Below are positions 26,951-38,400 of a DNA stretch of 64,000 nucleotides, piece after piece. The notes under the pieces were generated by a model that did not search any database, had not been told where the DNA came from, and saw only the letters and a list, made by a program, of their open reading frames with translations. Origin of the DNA: Emydura subglobosa (taxonomy: Eukaryota > Chordata > Testudines > Chelidae); NCBI GenBank assembly GCA_007922225.1, contig ML679970.1, positions 25,846,631-25,910,630 of the forward strand, read 5' to 3'. The number at the start of each line of letters is the position of its first letter. The stretch's first letter is position 1. A program made the position numbers and the translations under genes.

Positions 26951-28112
26951 TCCTGTCCGGCCTGGGTGTTGCCGCCCTTCCTCGGGCCCAGGCTCTGAGG
27001 AAGGCCACAGCACCTTCCTACAAGGGGAATAATTTGGTGCCGATGCACCAGTCTTAGCCCCAACCCTCTGGCAGGGCAGGCAGACAAGTAGTCTATAGCC
27101 TCCGGCTCTTAGGCAGGGTGAGGCAGGTAAGCAGTCCGGAGTCTCCAACCCCCCAGGTGGGGTGAGACAGGTAAGCAGTCTGGAGTCTCCAATCCCCAGG
27201 TGGGGCGTGACCGGTAAGCAGGTTATAGTCTCTGGCCCTCAGGCAGGGTGGGACAGGTAAGCAGTGGATCCACTGTCTGTAGCGGCAGGGGAGAGCACTT
27301 TCTCCCCGGGGTGGCTAGGGAAGGTGGGAGGGGGACGCAGGCCCACCTGTCTCCACTGCGTCCCAGCCCAGGGCCCTAGCAGTGGCAAAGGTGTTTGCCA
27401 CTGAGTCGGCGGGCTCTCACCACAACACGCTGATGGGGGTCTTGCCCCTGACTCAGCCACTGGCTATGGCTGTCCCTGGGCCACTTCCTCCCCCCGGGTC
27501 CCCAGGTACCTGTCTTCCATGTCCTCGGGGTTGCTGGGATACTCGGCACACAGCAGGCCCACTAGTCCCTCTTCACTGACCAGCGGCAAGTCGGGGAGCT
27601 CCTCTGCAGAGGGGAGCTCCTCTGCAGAGGGCAGCTCCTCCAGGTCACAGGGCTCTGGGGGCTCGGCGTCAGGCAGCTCCTCCAGGTCAGGGCCAGCCTC
27701 AGGGGGTATCTCCTACTCGGGGGGCTCGGTCCAGTCCCTGGGGCCCGGCGGCCCTATCCAGTCCCTGGGGCTCGGTAAGTCGGGCAGCTTCAGGCACCTC
27801 AGCTCTGGGAAGCGGTTGATTGGGGCGGCTGCCTGGCTGGGGTCAGGCCTACACTGCAGTTGGTGGGACAGCACGTCTGCCTCCAGCGGCAGCCTGTCCC
27901 CTACTGAGCGGCGGGGCCTGCCTTTTATACTTCCTTCCCCTGTGGAAGTTCCGCCCCTCTGTTGCCGGGCAGACTGGCCTGCTGGCCCTATCACTGTCCG
28001 GCTCCTCGGTTGCCGGGCAGACTGACTTGCTGGACCTGTTCCTGTCCGGCCTGGGGGTCGCGGCCCTTCCTTGAGCCCAAGCTCCAAGGAAGGCCACAGC
28101 ACCTTCCTACAA
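26951..28112 (-). mobile_element. LTR-retroelement-like unit with 73-bp direct repeats
   Basis: Two direct repeats, 26951-27023 and 28040-28112, both 73 bp and differing at 8 positions, enclose about 1.0 kb of GC-rich sequence. Read on the - strand both start TTGTAGGAAGGTGCTGTGG, and the right-hand copy continues through a duplicated 48-50-bp segment (around 27960 and 28010) to a TATAAAAG box (complement at 27923-27930). This is the layout of a 5' LTR promoter. Farther on, the - strand has an acidic open stretch (repeated E-E-L-P-S-A units, complement of about 27500-27690) that ends at a stop near 27472. I infer a non-autonomous or internally deleted LTR element whose 3' LTR is cut after 73 bp. 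No protease, reverse transcriptase or integrase is visible. It could instead be another repeat type with subterminal duplication. Confidence 0.5.
27070..27264. repeat. Minisatellite, about five units of 42-46 bp
   Basis: Units share the core AGGCAGGGTGAGGCAGGTAA followed by GCAGTCTGGAGTCTCCAA, with variants GCAGTCCGGAGTCTCC, GCAGGTTATAGTCTCTGG and GTAGTCTATAGCCTCCGG. The array lies inside the LTR-like unit and ends near its left repeat. Confidence 0.65.
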
Positions 28113-28612
28113 TCCTCGATTGTAAATGGTATCCATAGGAGTTGTGGGGTACTCAGTACATCTGAAGATCAGGCCTTGCATTTGTTAGTCCAGTCTTTCT
28201 AGTTAACTGTACTTTCGAGACCAAAAATGGTTAAAAACAAATCTAATGAAATCAATTAGCTGTATGTGAATGCACGAAACCATATTAATGGTTACATTGT
28301 GGGATTTTAGTGATGCCTCTGAAGATGAAAATAGAAATCAAAGGTTCTTATGTGGCATAGCACAGACATTTCTTGGATACAGGACTATTTGTCCTTCAGC
28401 TCAATTCAGAGACAATTTAATGACGACAAGAACTAGATTTGAGGTTAGTTCGTCCACATTACTCATTTCTTACATAAATGGTTTTTATAATAATCATGCT
28501 TGACACAATCATAAAAGAAATCTAGTACAGTCAAAACTATAATAAATGACTTACGGACTGTAAAAATTGTGGGGTTTTTATTCAATACTAATAATGCTTA
28601 TTTTGGATTTAG

Positions 28613-28785
28613 GACAGAAAATTGACAAAAGTAGAGAGACAGAGATTTAAGGAGGAAGCAGAAATGTTGAAAGGTCTTCAGCATCCAAACATTGTTAGAT
28701 TTTATGACTTCTGGGAGTCCTGTGTAAAAGGAAAAAAATGTATTGTGCTGGTTACTGAATTGATGACCTCTGGAACACTAAAAAC
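28613..28785 (+). CDS. WNK2: WNK2 exon 2: kinase N-lobe (helix C to hinge)
   Basis: WNK2 is a cytosolic Ser/Thr kinase that senses chloride and osmotic stress and phosphorylates SPAK/OSR1, which control cation-chloride cotransporters; WNK2 is mainly neural and also restrains MAPK signalling. This 173-bp exon starts in phase 0 after TTTAG and ends two bases into a codon before GTAAGT. It encodes D-R-K-L-T-K to L-K-T: helix C ([12 protein letters not shown], with the conserved Glu), the [13 protein letters not shown] strand and the hinge-side [21 protein letters not shown] matches WNK2 as I recall it; WNK1 and WNK3 have FYDSWES. The Gly-rich loop with the catalytic lysine peculiar to WNKs belongs to exon 1, outside the window. 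Assignment to the WNK family is certain and to WNK2 is strong. Confidence 0.96.
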
Positions 28786-28859
28786 GTAAGTACTGTGCTT
28801 CTGGTGACATGTCTAAGAATAGCTGCAGAAATTCTTAAAAAAATACTAGTTACAGACTC

Positions 28860-28890
<31 letters not shown>

Positions 28891-29833
28891 GCATCTCAAA
28901 ACCAAAAACTTATCTGTTCTCTCCTTTCAGTCATTCGTCACAATGTTTGAACTCTATTGATTTGAAAGCAGAATTTCAGCACCTTTTGTTTTATCCCTGA
29001 TCTACTGTTTCAGTTACATAACTATCAGCAGTTTTTGCCTTTGTTTTCTATTCTGCACATGATGCTCTCTGTGAATTTGTCAGGTGGCTGTTGGTGGTAG
29101 TTTTGTTTGCTTGTTTTGGGTTGGTTTTTTTTTGGAGGGTGGGGGGTTGGTATTTGTGGCTTTTATTACAAAACTGCAATAAAATAGATCTTTAACTGGA
29201 GGGAATCATTTTTTGAAGCAAGAGCTGCTCAAGGTTATTTCCTAAACAGTGCTAATTAATAGCTTATGGTACTGACACTTCTTCAGTTGGCACAAACTTC
29301 AGAACAGATTTTCATCCCCGATGGGAGTAATACACATCACTGCACATCTCCAATGTACCACTCTGCAAGTGAAAGTAGCAGGTTTTGAGTTCCTACAAAA
29401 CATGCCCTCCATATCTACAGTAAAGACCTGAGTCTTAGACTAATGGTAAAAATGCAAGTCTGCAGTACTCAGGACAAAAGACTTCCATATTGTGCTAATC
29501 TGAATACGTAAAACCTTAGTTCTAGCATAGGTCTCTGCATACAATGAATTGTTTTACTATTAAACTTCCTTACATCTGAATATTGGTGGTATTTGCACCA
29601 GAGAAGCTTAATACAATAATTAACTTAATGTAACTCCCAAAAAATGAAATGTTTCAGTTCCTTCTTTAGAGAATGCAATTTACTTTCACCATTGTGCTAT
29701 CTCTGAGCTGTTTGTGGTATTTGAGATGGGTTTTTATTCAAAGCAAGGTCACAATTTTGTCCATTGTGAAACCTTTAGAGTTTTAAATAACACTTTCTTT
29801 TTCTTCACACCTAATGCTCTGTTTTTGCTCCAG
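28786..29833 (+). other. WNK2: WNK2 intron 2
   Basis: A 1048-bp intron with GTAAGT donor and CTCCAG acceptor. A run of 25 A at 28866-28890 lies 80 bp after the donor. Nothing else stands out. Confidence 0.9.
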
Positions 29834-30054
29834 GTATCTGAAGAGATTTAAAGTGATGAAACCAAAAGTTCTTCGTAGTTGGTGCCGGCAAATCCTGAAA
29901 GGTCTACATTTCTTGCACACGAGAACTCCACCAATCATTCACAGAGACTTAAAATGTGACAATATTTTTATTACTGGGCCGACTGGATCTGTGAAAATAG
30001 GAGACTTAGGTCTGGCAACCCTCAAAAGAGCTTCATTTGCCAAAAGTGTAATAG
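29834..30054 (+). CDS. WNK2: WNK2 exon 3: catalytic loop and activation segment
   Basis: 221 bp, begins with the third base of the Thr codon and ends one base into Gly. It carries [20 protein letters not shown], the catalytic loop HRDLKCDN, then the metal-binding DLG (DFG equivalent) in IGDLGLATL. The Leu residues of DLGLATL line the chloride-binding pocket defined in WNK1. Next comes the activation loop [11 protein letters not shown] with the two serines equivalent to WNK1 S378 and S382, whose autophosphorylation activates the kinase. All catalytic residues needed are intact. The donor is GTAATC, weaker than the GTAAGT used by exons 2, 4, 7 and 8. Translation past it runs into an intronic stop, so the open frame beyond 30054 is not exon. 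Confidence 0.96.
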
Positions 30055-30685
30055 GTAATCAGTTTGTTCTCCATTGCTGGCCTTCTTGTTCTGGTTTGGT
30101 GATGGGTTTTTCTTATTTGCATTGTTTGTTTGTTTCATTTTAGTGTTTATATACTTGTAGTTTGGCTGCAGAGATGTAGGTGGCTGTGTGTGTCTAAATC
30201 CTCTGTACGGCTTAGAAAAATCTCAATCTAGAAAATGTTACCATGGCATGTTAAATTCTCTTCTATATCTGAACAGTAAAGGCCTGCCTGTTCCATCTAA
30301 AATGATTTTTAATGTTTTCTCACCAAAATGTTTGACTACCCCTTAATTATGTATGTCCTTTTCATTTCTCACTCTAAAAAAGGCAGTTCATTAGTTCAGC
30401 ATTTATTCTTGCCGTCAGAGACATATGCATTTGCTGCGAACCTAAGTTAGCAGCATCCTTGCACTGCAGCTTTCTTTCACTTTAGAGTGGATAAGTGTCT
30501 TGGGTGGTGGGAGAATACTCTGTATCCTGGGACTGCTATTTTACTGAAACCTAATAACTCTAAAACCAAACCAATTTTCATCACTACACTCAAAGACCCT
30601 TCTCATGAAAGCCCCAATTCAAGGACATACTCCTAGTCAAGACATCATTTAAGCAATTTCATCTCCAGTTTCAATGGAATTTCAG

Positions 30686-30720
30686 CACATGCTTAAGTGT
30701 TTTCTTGAATCAGGGCCTTA
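30686..30720. repeat. Short repeat end 'CATGCTTAAGT..GAATCAGGGCCT', copy 1
   Basis: CACATGCTTAAGTG followed by TTGAATCAGGGCCTTA recurs at 45646-45711 and 62442-62480, so it belongs to an old interspersed repeat. The family is not identified here. Confidence 0.5.
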
Positions 30721-32174
30721 AAGGCAGTATTTCCCTGCCAGATTTTAACCTTTTAACCCCAGCCACTTTGGCACGGATGAAGTTGTTGCAACACTTTGTT
30801 GAGTGGGGAAAGTGTATGTGATGCCCCTTTTCCTCAATTCTCAAACAACTCAACCCTTTTTACTCAAACTTCCTGAGCAAATTTACCCTAAAGAGACCTA
30901 AGGCCATGAAACTTTCAGCTTTGTAAGTAAAAGTTTTAGAATATTGTGATTGAAAATGAGGTGGCAAAGGTGTGGGAAGTAATCATGGAAATGCTCATGT
31001 TTCAGCTACAACAGTTAAATAAATACTCTAAAATTCAATTTCTATTCATTGAGGGATGCTTTTAGGCTTCTGGAGGAGTGGATAATATCTTATTGTAGCA
31101 AATTAATCCTGGTAACAACTATTCCCCAGTCATCAAAACAGTATGCTCTTTTGAAAAGTAATTGCTGAAGTAAATCTTTTGCATCCTAAAGCTTAAGAAA
31201 AGGATCCCTTTATTTATTTATACTAATGTATTTGGGTGTGAAATTCAGCGTATAGATGTTAGACTGAAATCATTGAGATTCAAGTGCCTGAAATTTTGTG
31301 TCCAGATCCTCAGCTCATGTAAATCTGTACCACTGAGCTGTCAAATCCTGCTCAGAGCAGATCTGAACAAGACTTTGCAAAAATACTGGAGGCTGTTGGC
31401 ATTTTGTCTGCTCTAGTGGTAACAGTGGAGGGAAACTGTTAGAGGGGGAAAAATCCTACAGTAGGCAAGATTTAATGGAAATTGAGAAAAACCCTTTATA
31501 AATTTGGCCATCTTTTGCAATCTTTTTCAGAAGAGTGCCCTTTTTTTTTTTTGGTAAGCAATGGATTGAGTAGCATGGGGAGGATCAGTGATTCTGTGAA
31601 TGAATACTGAGCCCATAGTTACTCCACTTTTTAAGGACTATTAAGCATACATAAAACCTTTCGGATATAATTTGTTAAAAATGAATTTGTACACAGACCA
31701 AATGAGATTCTTGCCCTTTGATGGAGTTTTTGGAATGCTGCCATAATATCTCCCACTTTTTAGACTTTGGCCTTCTTAGGTTGGTGACAGAGTTATTTTA
31801 AATGCTGCATAATTCTCTTTGTTCTAGGTTGAATGAGATTCAGTGGCAATGTAGCGGGTCTGTAGAGTGTAGTCCACATCTGACACAGCCATGAACCATT
31901 TCGTAGTGGCAATGTAAGGTTCTGTCACAAGTGGTAGATAAAGGCTCTGTGTCAGAATGCAGCGCTTTTCTGTCAAGTCGCCCTAAGCACAGGTGTTAAA
32001 ACTCTATATCAAGATTCAGGGTAATTACAGCTGAGTCTTGCTGACAGGTGGGTCCAACTAGGATATAAAGGGAGTGTCTTTGAGATAGTGGGAGTAAGAA
32101 CAGAGGAAGACCTGAGAGAGGCCCTAGGATTAGCAAACCTCAGAGAGTTTAGGCTGAGGCTTATTTTGTGTCTT

Positions 32175-32440
32175 AAGCCAGGTCTGTACCAGCAAAGGTT
32201 TGCTGGTATAGCTATGTTGGTAAACCCTCCTAGGGTAGATGCAGTTTATACCAGCATATAAGTTCTTTTACCAATATAGTTTATACCTGTTCCTCAGCAA
32301 AATAAGTTATACCAGCAAAATCACCTTTATGGTGGTATGACTGTGTACACCCTAGGCTTTCTACCAGTACCGAAATGTAAAAAATCATAACCCTGACCAA
32401 CATTGCTATGCCAGCAAAGGTGCCAATAAAACCAGATCCC
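32175..32440. mobile_element. MITE-like element with 'TATACCAGCAAA' repeats
   Basis: The segment starts near AAGCCAGGTCTGTACCAGC and repeats TACCAGCA motifs in both directions (GGTTTGCTGGTATAGC, GTTTATACCAGCATATAAG, AAGTTATACCAGCAAAA). GACTGTGTACACCCTAGG near 32340 resembles an inverted terminus of the start, so the true element may end there. It is a third kind of short DNA element in this window; boundaries are approximate. Confidence 0.45.
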
Positions 32441-33537
32441 AGGAAGGAAGTGAGTTTGGTTACTCACCTGGAGTCCATGTCTTGTTGAAGACTAAAGTGG
32501 TGACATGGGCCATTACAAGTCCTTTAGAAATAAAATTATTACTTTTCTTTGCTCCTAGGTTAATGTAGCTAGAGAGAACAAATGTCTCTCTTTGCACCCG
32601 CTCATTGATATCCTAGTTGGTGGAAATTACTCTTTCTTCCTTTAATATTTGTGATCCTATCTAGCTAATTCATGTTCATCTTCAGTACTTCCTTGTTCAC
32701 TCCTCTTGGATCTTTTCTGGCATTCTCTTGATAAGAAAATGATACTGTATGTATAGATTCCCACCACCCAAGCATAAACCATTCTGTGCTAAAGGTATTG
32801 GTTCAGCTCTGTAGACCTCACTGTTCAAATTAATTGTTATTTGGGGGCTCTTTGACGAGTTAAACAGCTGTTGGGACTGAATTTCCAAGTCCTGGTGCTA
32901 AATGTGGAAGTTACTCAGTTAGCATCGATGTAATTACTATCTCTACTTGTTCTTGATTTGCAGTATAGGAAAAGGAAGTTTTGAAGGGATTCTAAGTAGT
33001 GATTTGTAATAAAGCTGCTAGTTTACTTCAGGTTTATCACAGTGGGTCCAATCTCTACCACCTTAACCCCCATTCAGAAGGACCTTATTCTGTGAGTAGT
33101 TCTGTTGATTTCTCTCTCACTGAAATGGTGGTAAAATCAGGCTTAATGCTAGTGTTCTTCACACGTGACTTCATATAAGAACTTGGACTACTACACATTC
33201 CTTCCAAGTGCAACCTGTTAAGTAATTACTGCTTGTATCGCTGAAAATGAACTGTAAACTGACTAAACCAAAAGCAAAATGTCTTGCTCTTTCCCGTCTC
33301 TTTCTCCCCCTGTCCCCATAAAAAAATCATTATGAACCTTTCAGTTTATTTCCAAGCCTTGTACTCTGTTTCACTTTTGGAATTCTTACACACACCTGTA
33401 TTTCTCACATCATTACTGGTGAGGGTAGGGGCAGTTATGTGTGGGGCTGTTCTTTTATGTTTGGGGTTGGGGCGGGAGTTTATTTTAGTTAGCCTTGTTG
33501 TTTTAAAATAATCTTGCATTTACCCAGGCATGGCTGA

Positions 33538-33834
<297 letters not shown>

Positions 33835-34823
33835 TAGCATGGATATTTATAATCTAAAGCCCTTTAAATCCTAACCTTTTAAATGATATGCTGTTGTGGA
33901 CTCTGGATTGGGATGTATGTTGTGGCGGAATTCTAATAGGGTAGAAATTACGTCTCCTCTTTGGAGAGTTTAGAAAATGCTTGCAGGTTAATTTGGAATG
34001 TCTAAAATTCCACAGTAGCATGACTAGGATCTGTCATTTGGTTTTACTATGGCTGCATAAGGCAAATTTTAATAATCTCTCAGCCCGTGGGTGACTCTGT
34101 TATTGATTTTTATCTACAGCAGTCAAAGTAGATGTGAGGTGGGGAGGAAATCTCTACTATGTTTTTTTCAAAATGGGGACTGCCCAGTTTAACCGGGATT
34201 CCCACCATTCATGAGAGTTCCACACATGTTATAGTGGAAGAAACGGATAATTCCTAGGCTGTAGCCTCTAGATACTCTCTTTATGTTCCTATGCTGTGGT
34301 GAAGAATATAAGATGATTCAGATTTCTGACACTATAGCCTCCTTTCTTAAAGCTTCCTCTGTCACAGGTCATCTGTGTAACAAGTTGTCTGAAAGTCACA
34401 TGAGAGGAAGGAGGTTTGCACTGAGTCCGTGATTAACAGCACTCTACCTCCATTCAGGAACTCTGTAGGGTCCATGAATCTCCAAGCAGACAAAATGGGA
34501 ATGGCTTCACTGTATCTACAGGAAGGAGGCTAGGTTGGAGGAGAAGGTGGTCTGAAAGGAAGCCAGAAGTGATTGCTTTATACCACTATATATGATTCTG
34601 TGCTGAAGATCAAATCCAGAGTGTCCTTGTCTACATGAGTTGATCTGGAAACTATCTAGGAATGCTCTGTGGCTTTAATGGAAATGTCAAGGTCCCTTAA
34701 TTAGTGGAAAATCACAGCCTGCATAGCAACTGAAGTTTCCACTCTACCAGTTTTATGTGAGACGTTACCTTTAGGTGAAGCCACTAACATGACACTTGGT
34801 TCAGATTATTGTTTACAGTGGTG

Positions 34824-35030
34824 TTATAGCTATGTAGTTGGTCCCAGGATATTAGAGAGACAAGGTGGGTGAGGTAATACCTTTTATTGGACCAACTTCT
34901 GTTGGTGAGAGAGACAAGCTTGTGAGCTACACAGAGCTCTTCTGGAGAACTCTGTGTAAACTCAATAGCTTCTCTCTTTCATCCATAGAAATTGGTCCAA
35001 TAAAAGATACTAACTCACCAACCTGGACTT
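34824..35030. repeat. Palindromic interspersed element
   Basis: Two arms of about 30 bp face each other: GGTGAGGTAATACCTTTTAT (from 34869) and its inverted counterpart ATAAAAGATACTAACTCACC (35000-35019). Between them lies GGTGAGAGAGACAAGCTTG. Together with the start GTTGGTCCCAGGATATTAGA this is a repeat frequently seen in reptile genomes; the class is unsettled. Confidence 0.6.
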
Positions 35031-35425
35031 TCTTCACAGTGGAACACTGGGAAATGAAGAGATGGGTTCTGCTGTCTCCCTGAGACAAGTGACTCACCTG
35101 GGTATAAGGAAGGTGGGAGTGGTTGTGCATGTTCTCTCAAGGAGCAGTCCTGAGGGAGGAAGAAGCAGCCCCGCCTAGAGAGAAGGCTCGAGCTGAACAA
35201 CAGTTAATGTTACTCTGATTTCTAAAGCCAAACCCAAGCAAGGTGGTGAGTGTCTAATGCAACATGGTCTATAGACTGAGCAGGTTGCTCGCACCTTCTT
35301 AAAGCAAGGTCCCAAAAGCACAGCTAGTCGCTCTCTGCTTTCCGCTGAAGAATGGAGTATCCTGCCAGTGAGAGCTGCACCAGCATCCTGACAGTTCATC
35401 CATTTGCTCAGGGTCTGGGTCACAG

Positions 35426-35555
35426 GTGCTGGAACTAGGGGTGGGGAGCTACTTCTGCACCCCCTGCTTTGAAGTGGTTTCCATCATATGCCGGATTTAC
35501 AGTTTGTTTTGATGGCTCTCAGCACCCCCACTGTACAAATTGTTCCGGCAAACCT
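35426..35555. repeat. Short turtle-type repeat with near-inverted ends
   Basis: It begins GTGCTGGAACTAGGGGTGGG and ends GTACAAATTGTTCCGGCA, so the ends (CTGGAAC / GTTCCGG) are inverted. The middle includes GCACCCCCTGCTTTGAAGTG and GGCTCTCAGCACCCCCACTG, a combination I associate with a common short turtle repeat. Confidence 0.6.
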
Positions 35556-36447
35556 GGACTTGGTAATGCAGTTAGGGTCAGGAGCCTCACTGAAGAAGAT
35601 GTGGATGGCATAGGTTTAATTACAGTCCCATGAATATGACGGTCACAGCCAATTAATCTGGAGACCTAAATGGCAAATCAGGAGATGCAGTCTAATAACC
35701 ATGTTGCTCCAATTTCCTTAATCCCTGCCAGAGCAGAGGAGGCCTTCATCTCGTACCCATCTACGCAACCGTACCCCGTAAAACGGTAGTGCTTGTATGG
35801 ACCTTTATAATTTCATCTCATACAAGCCAGTAACATAGAACACTGGTCCCTAACTGTTCCCTGCCATTACTGTCAGACTGGCTGCAGATGGCCTTTTATG
35901 GCCCTATGTCTGCTCTGCTGGGCTTGATGGTAACCAGAGGAGGAGTATGGATGAGCCATAATTCCCTAGTTGAAAAGCTGGCATTGGTGTCACCATAAGC
36001 AAAGTGACATTGGAGATGACTGTGGAATCTGTGGCAATATGCTGACGGTATGAGGCCACAACTGAATAGTGAAGTAGTTCTAATGCGCATTTTGTAGTCC
36101 ATAGTACAAATTGCCATTTGTAATTTAGCAAAGTGGGATCTCTGCTATTTGGTCTCTGGTCCCAGCCCAAAGTAGCTTGGAAACATCTTTTCTTACAAAG
36201 GGCTGCATCCTGTCCTCTGCTCTGCAGGAGGAGTATAACAGAGCTGCTTTGCCGTGCAAGCAGTAGTTCAAAATCTCTAGCTAATGTTCTAGTGGTAGGA
36301 GTAGGACCACCACATTGTGGCACCAAATAGTAGGGGTTTTGTGCAGCCACACAGAGTATCTTGAAGATTCTTTGTGTGATTAAACTATTACTTCCCCATT
36401 CCCCTGCCTGTGCAACCTTAGCATCCGAGTAATTCTCTAGAGAATAA

Positions 36448-36789
36448 AATGGCACACTTCCATTTATCACTTTTTCACCCCACCAGGATTCTCATGATTT
36501 CTTTTTAGGCTCCTTGCCACAGCTCAAAGAACAACTGAAAGACTTGAAATATGTCTATGAGCCTGTCTGTAGTGACAAAGTTACATTCTCAGATTTTGCA
36601 TTGGGGATCCGAAGCCCCAGTATGTTAGTAGCCAGAGTGCTGACTGAAAATGAGGCGGGAAAGGCTAATGAAAACAGTAAAGTAAATTCTGGACTTGATT
36701 CAGCTCAGCGTTGCATGATGCAAAAAGAAATAGGGAGCAATATAAAACACTTAACAAGAGAAACACATTTTTTAAAAGCAGCAAGTTGA
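36448..36789 (+). pseudogene. Unassigned 114-codon open frame inside intron 4
   Basis: Open from just after a TAA at 36445 to TGA at 36787-36789. Codon use looks protein-like and the product is hydrophilic, with segments LPQLKEQLKDLKYVYEPVC, SDKVTFSDFALGIRSPSML and ENEAGKANENSKVNSGLD. I do not recognise the family. A plausible acceptor (TTTCTTTTTAG, ending 36508) lies within the frame, but the frame is also open upstream of it, so this may be chance. Joined to WNK2 exon 4 at that acceptor the reading frame would hit TGA after nine codons, so it is not a normal WNK2 exon. No ATG precedes the conserved-looking part. The best guess is a fragment of a processed pseudogene or retrocopy; a chance open frame is possible. 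Confidence 0.35.
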
Positions 36790-37479
36790 AGTCGCATTAT
36801 TGCAGCTAACATTAAAATGCTTTTGTGGTCAGCGTATTTCCAGCGGCTTTAGTTCTGATGCTGAACTCTCATTTTTTCATGCTGGTTTTTTCCATAGTCA
36901 GATTTCCTTTGTGTTTAATCATTGTGCCAAGTAATTTTGATGTAGACAGTGGAGCATATTTTGTGACTAAAATATCTGACTTGGTCATCTTTCCTTGCAG
37001 AGCCAATCCAAATATTTGTTTTACTGGTGCACTGCAGAATTCACAGCAGACAAACTCCTCCAGTTCCTGAATCCACTGGGATTTAATAGATGCCTTCTTG
37101 GCTTCAGAGATGGGAGCCTAGAGTTCACTAACCTATAACTTTAAAACATTGCTCTATGGAAGTCACTTTGGTCACATCCTTTCCCTTTTATGAGTCTTAA
37201 TGGGTTTAATGTTTTTCCTGTATTTGCCAATTTACAAATTGAAGAAAACACATCTTTTGTAAGAGACTGCTGAAACAGACAAATAGTGCTATAAATCTCA
37301 TTAAATAGATTGTTCATGTATGTCTGTGACCCATCCTTGCCTAGGGTAGACCATCTGAAAATGCCAAGGTAAGGGCAGGCTGCAAAAGGAGAGCAGATTC
37401 TCCCGGCACTGGTGGGTGACACAGAAGTCAAGACTTTCCAACAAGCCCCAACAATGCTTCTGATTCCCCACACTGGTTA

Positions 37480-38400
37480 TCAATAAGCTAAAACAAAAAT
37501 ATACACAGCCCCCTTTACTGCATTTCAGTCTCTGGCTCCCAGTCAGCCACTAGGTCCAATAAAGAGATAAGTTGCTTAAAACTCTATGCTTTTTACCAAA
37601 AAGGTTTTCCTGATTCCAGAGGGCCAGCCACATTACCAGATCAATAGAAGTTTGGATCTTACCTAAAATATCACACTGCCAGCCAATCCTTTAGTAACTA
37701 AAACTAAAGGTTTCTTATAAAAGGAAAGAAACAAACTATAAGAGAAGTGTTACCTGACTAAAGCAATGAAATATATACAAATGACTTGAAAGTCCATATA
37801 TATCAGGTTTCCAGTAGAATTGTGGAGTTTGCAGGTTTGTATAGTCCCTCTGGTGCACATCCAGTACCTTGATGGGTCTCAGTACTTTGTTTCACAGCTT
37901 CAGTTGTAGATGAGATGATCCAGAGGTAGGTGAAAGCTGAAGACTGACTGAAGACAAAATGGATGTGGTGCAGCTGCCTTTTATGTCCCTTTGCCTTTTC
38001 CATGCTGCTTGTGGAAATTTACAGAAATAAGATGGAGTCCAGGGTCACATGAGTAAGTCCTGGTTACTCATTAGGTGTATCCCTGGCTTGTCCCCCTGGG
38101 CCCATTGTACCTGAGAGTTTCCTTAATGGGCCATTAAGCTAGTTAGTGCTGCAGCCATCCTGTCTGGGGTGTCGCCCAGAAACACAGCGCAAGTTGAAAT
38201 ACAGATATATCAGACATATCCATAACTTTCAATACAAATATGACACATACACATAAACAATATCATCATACTTAGCAAATTATAATCTATCTAACGACAC
38301 CTGACATGGCATACATATCTCACATGAATTATTGTAATTATGAAATATTGATGTTAAATAATATTGTAAATGGTCTCCCTAATCCAGCCAGTGTCACAAT
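37480..38400. repeat. Probable long interspersed repeat (LTR-like)
   Basis: AGTCAGCCACTAGGTCCAAT, AAAAAGGTTTTCCTGATTCC, and CTAAAGGTTTCTTATAAAAG recall a repeated sequence seen in turtle genomes, and the region as a whole (ending near CCAGCCAGTGTCAC) reads like one insertion. I see no coding domain, no paired LTRs and no target duplication, so the class is a guess from memory. Confidence 0.35.

Larger units (their letters stand above)
1..28612 (+). other. WNK2: 3' part of WNK2 intron 1 (exon 1 upstream of window)
   Basis: This 28.6-kb stretch holds no exon that I can support. Open frames in it are short, lack splice context and fall largely in repeats. In WNK genes exon 1 encodes the N-terminus plus the Gly-rich loop and ends just before the codons seen at 28613; no such segment occurs here, so exon 1 must lie to the left. 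The intron ends in a good acceptor: TACTAAT branch-like sequence at 28587-28593, then TTTGGATTTAG. Repeats are listed separately. Outside them, roughly 600-8050, 14.4-16.1, 16.5-18.6, 18.9-21.1 and 21.4-26.9 kb, I see only AT-rich unique-looking sequence. Confidence 0.8.

Noticed and set aside
27519..28025. 168-residue Ser/Gly-rich open frame on the + strand
   Set aside because: It is the antisense shadow of the GC-rich retroelement-like unit; composition is explained by GC-rich repeats and no domain is visible.
28270..28503. Open frame just upstream of exon 2 as a possible WNK2 exon 1
   Set aside because: It has no Gly-rich loop, no catalytic lysine region and no donor in the needed phase.
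29814..30143. Extended frames running beyond exons 3 and 4 (to 30143 and 33837)
   Set aside because: These are read-throughs into introns past good splice donors; the exon borders are set by the donors and by continuity of the WNK protein.
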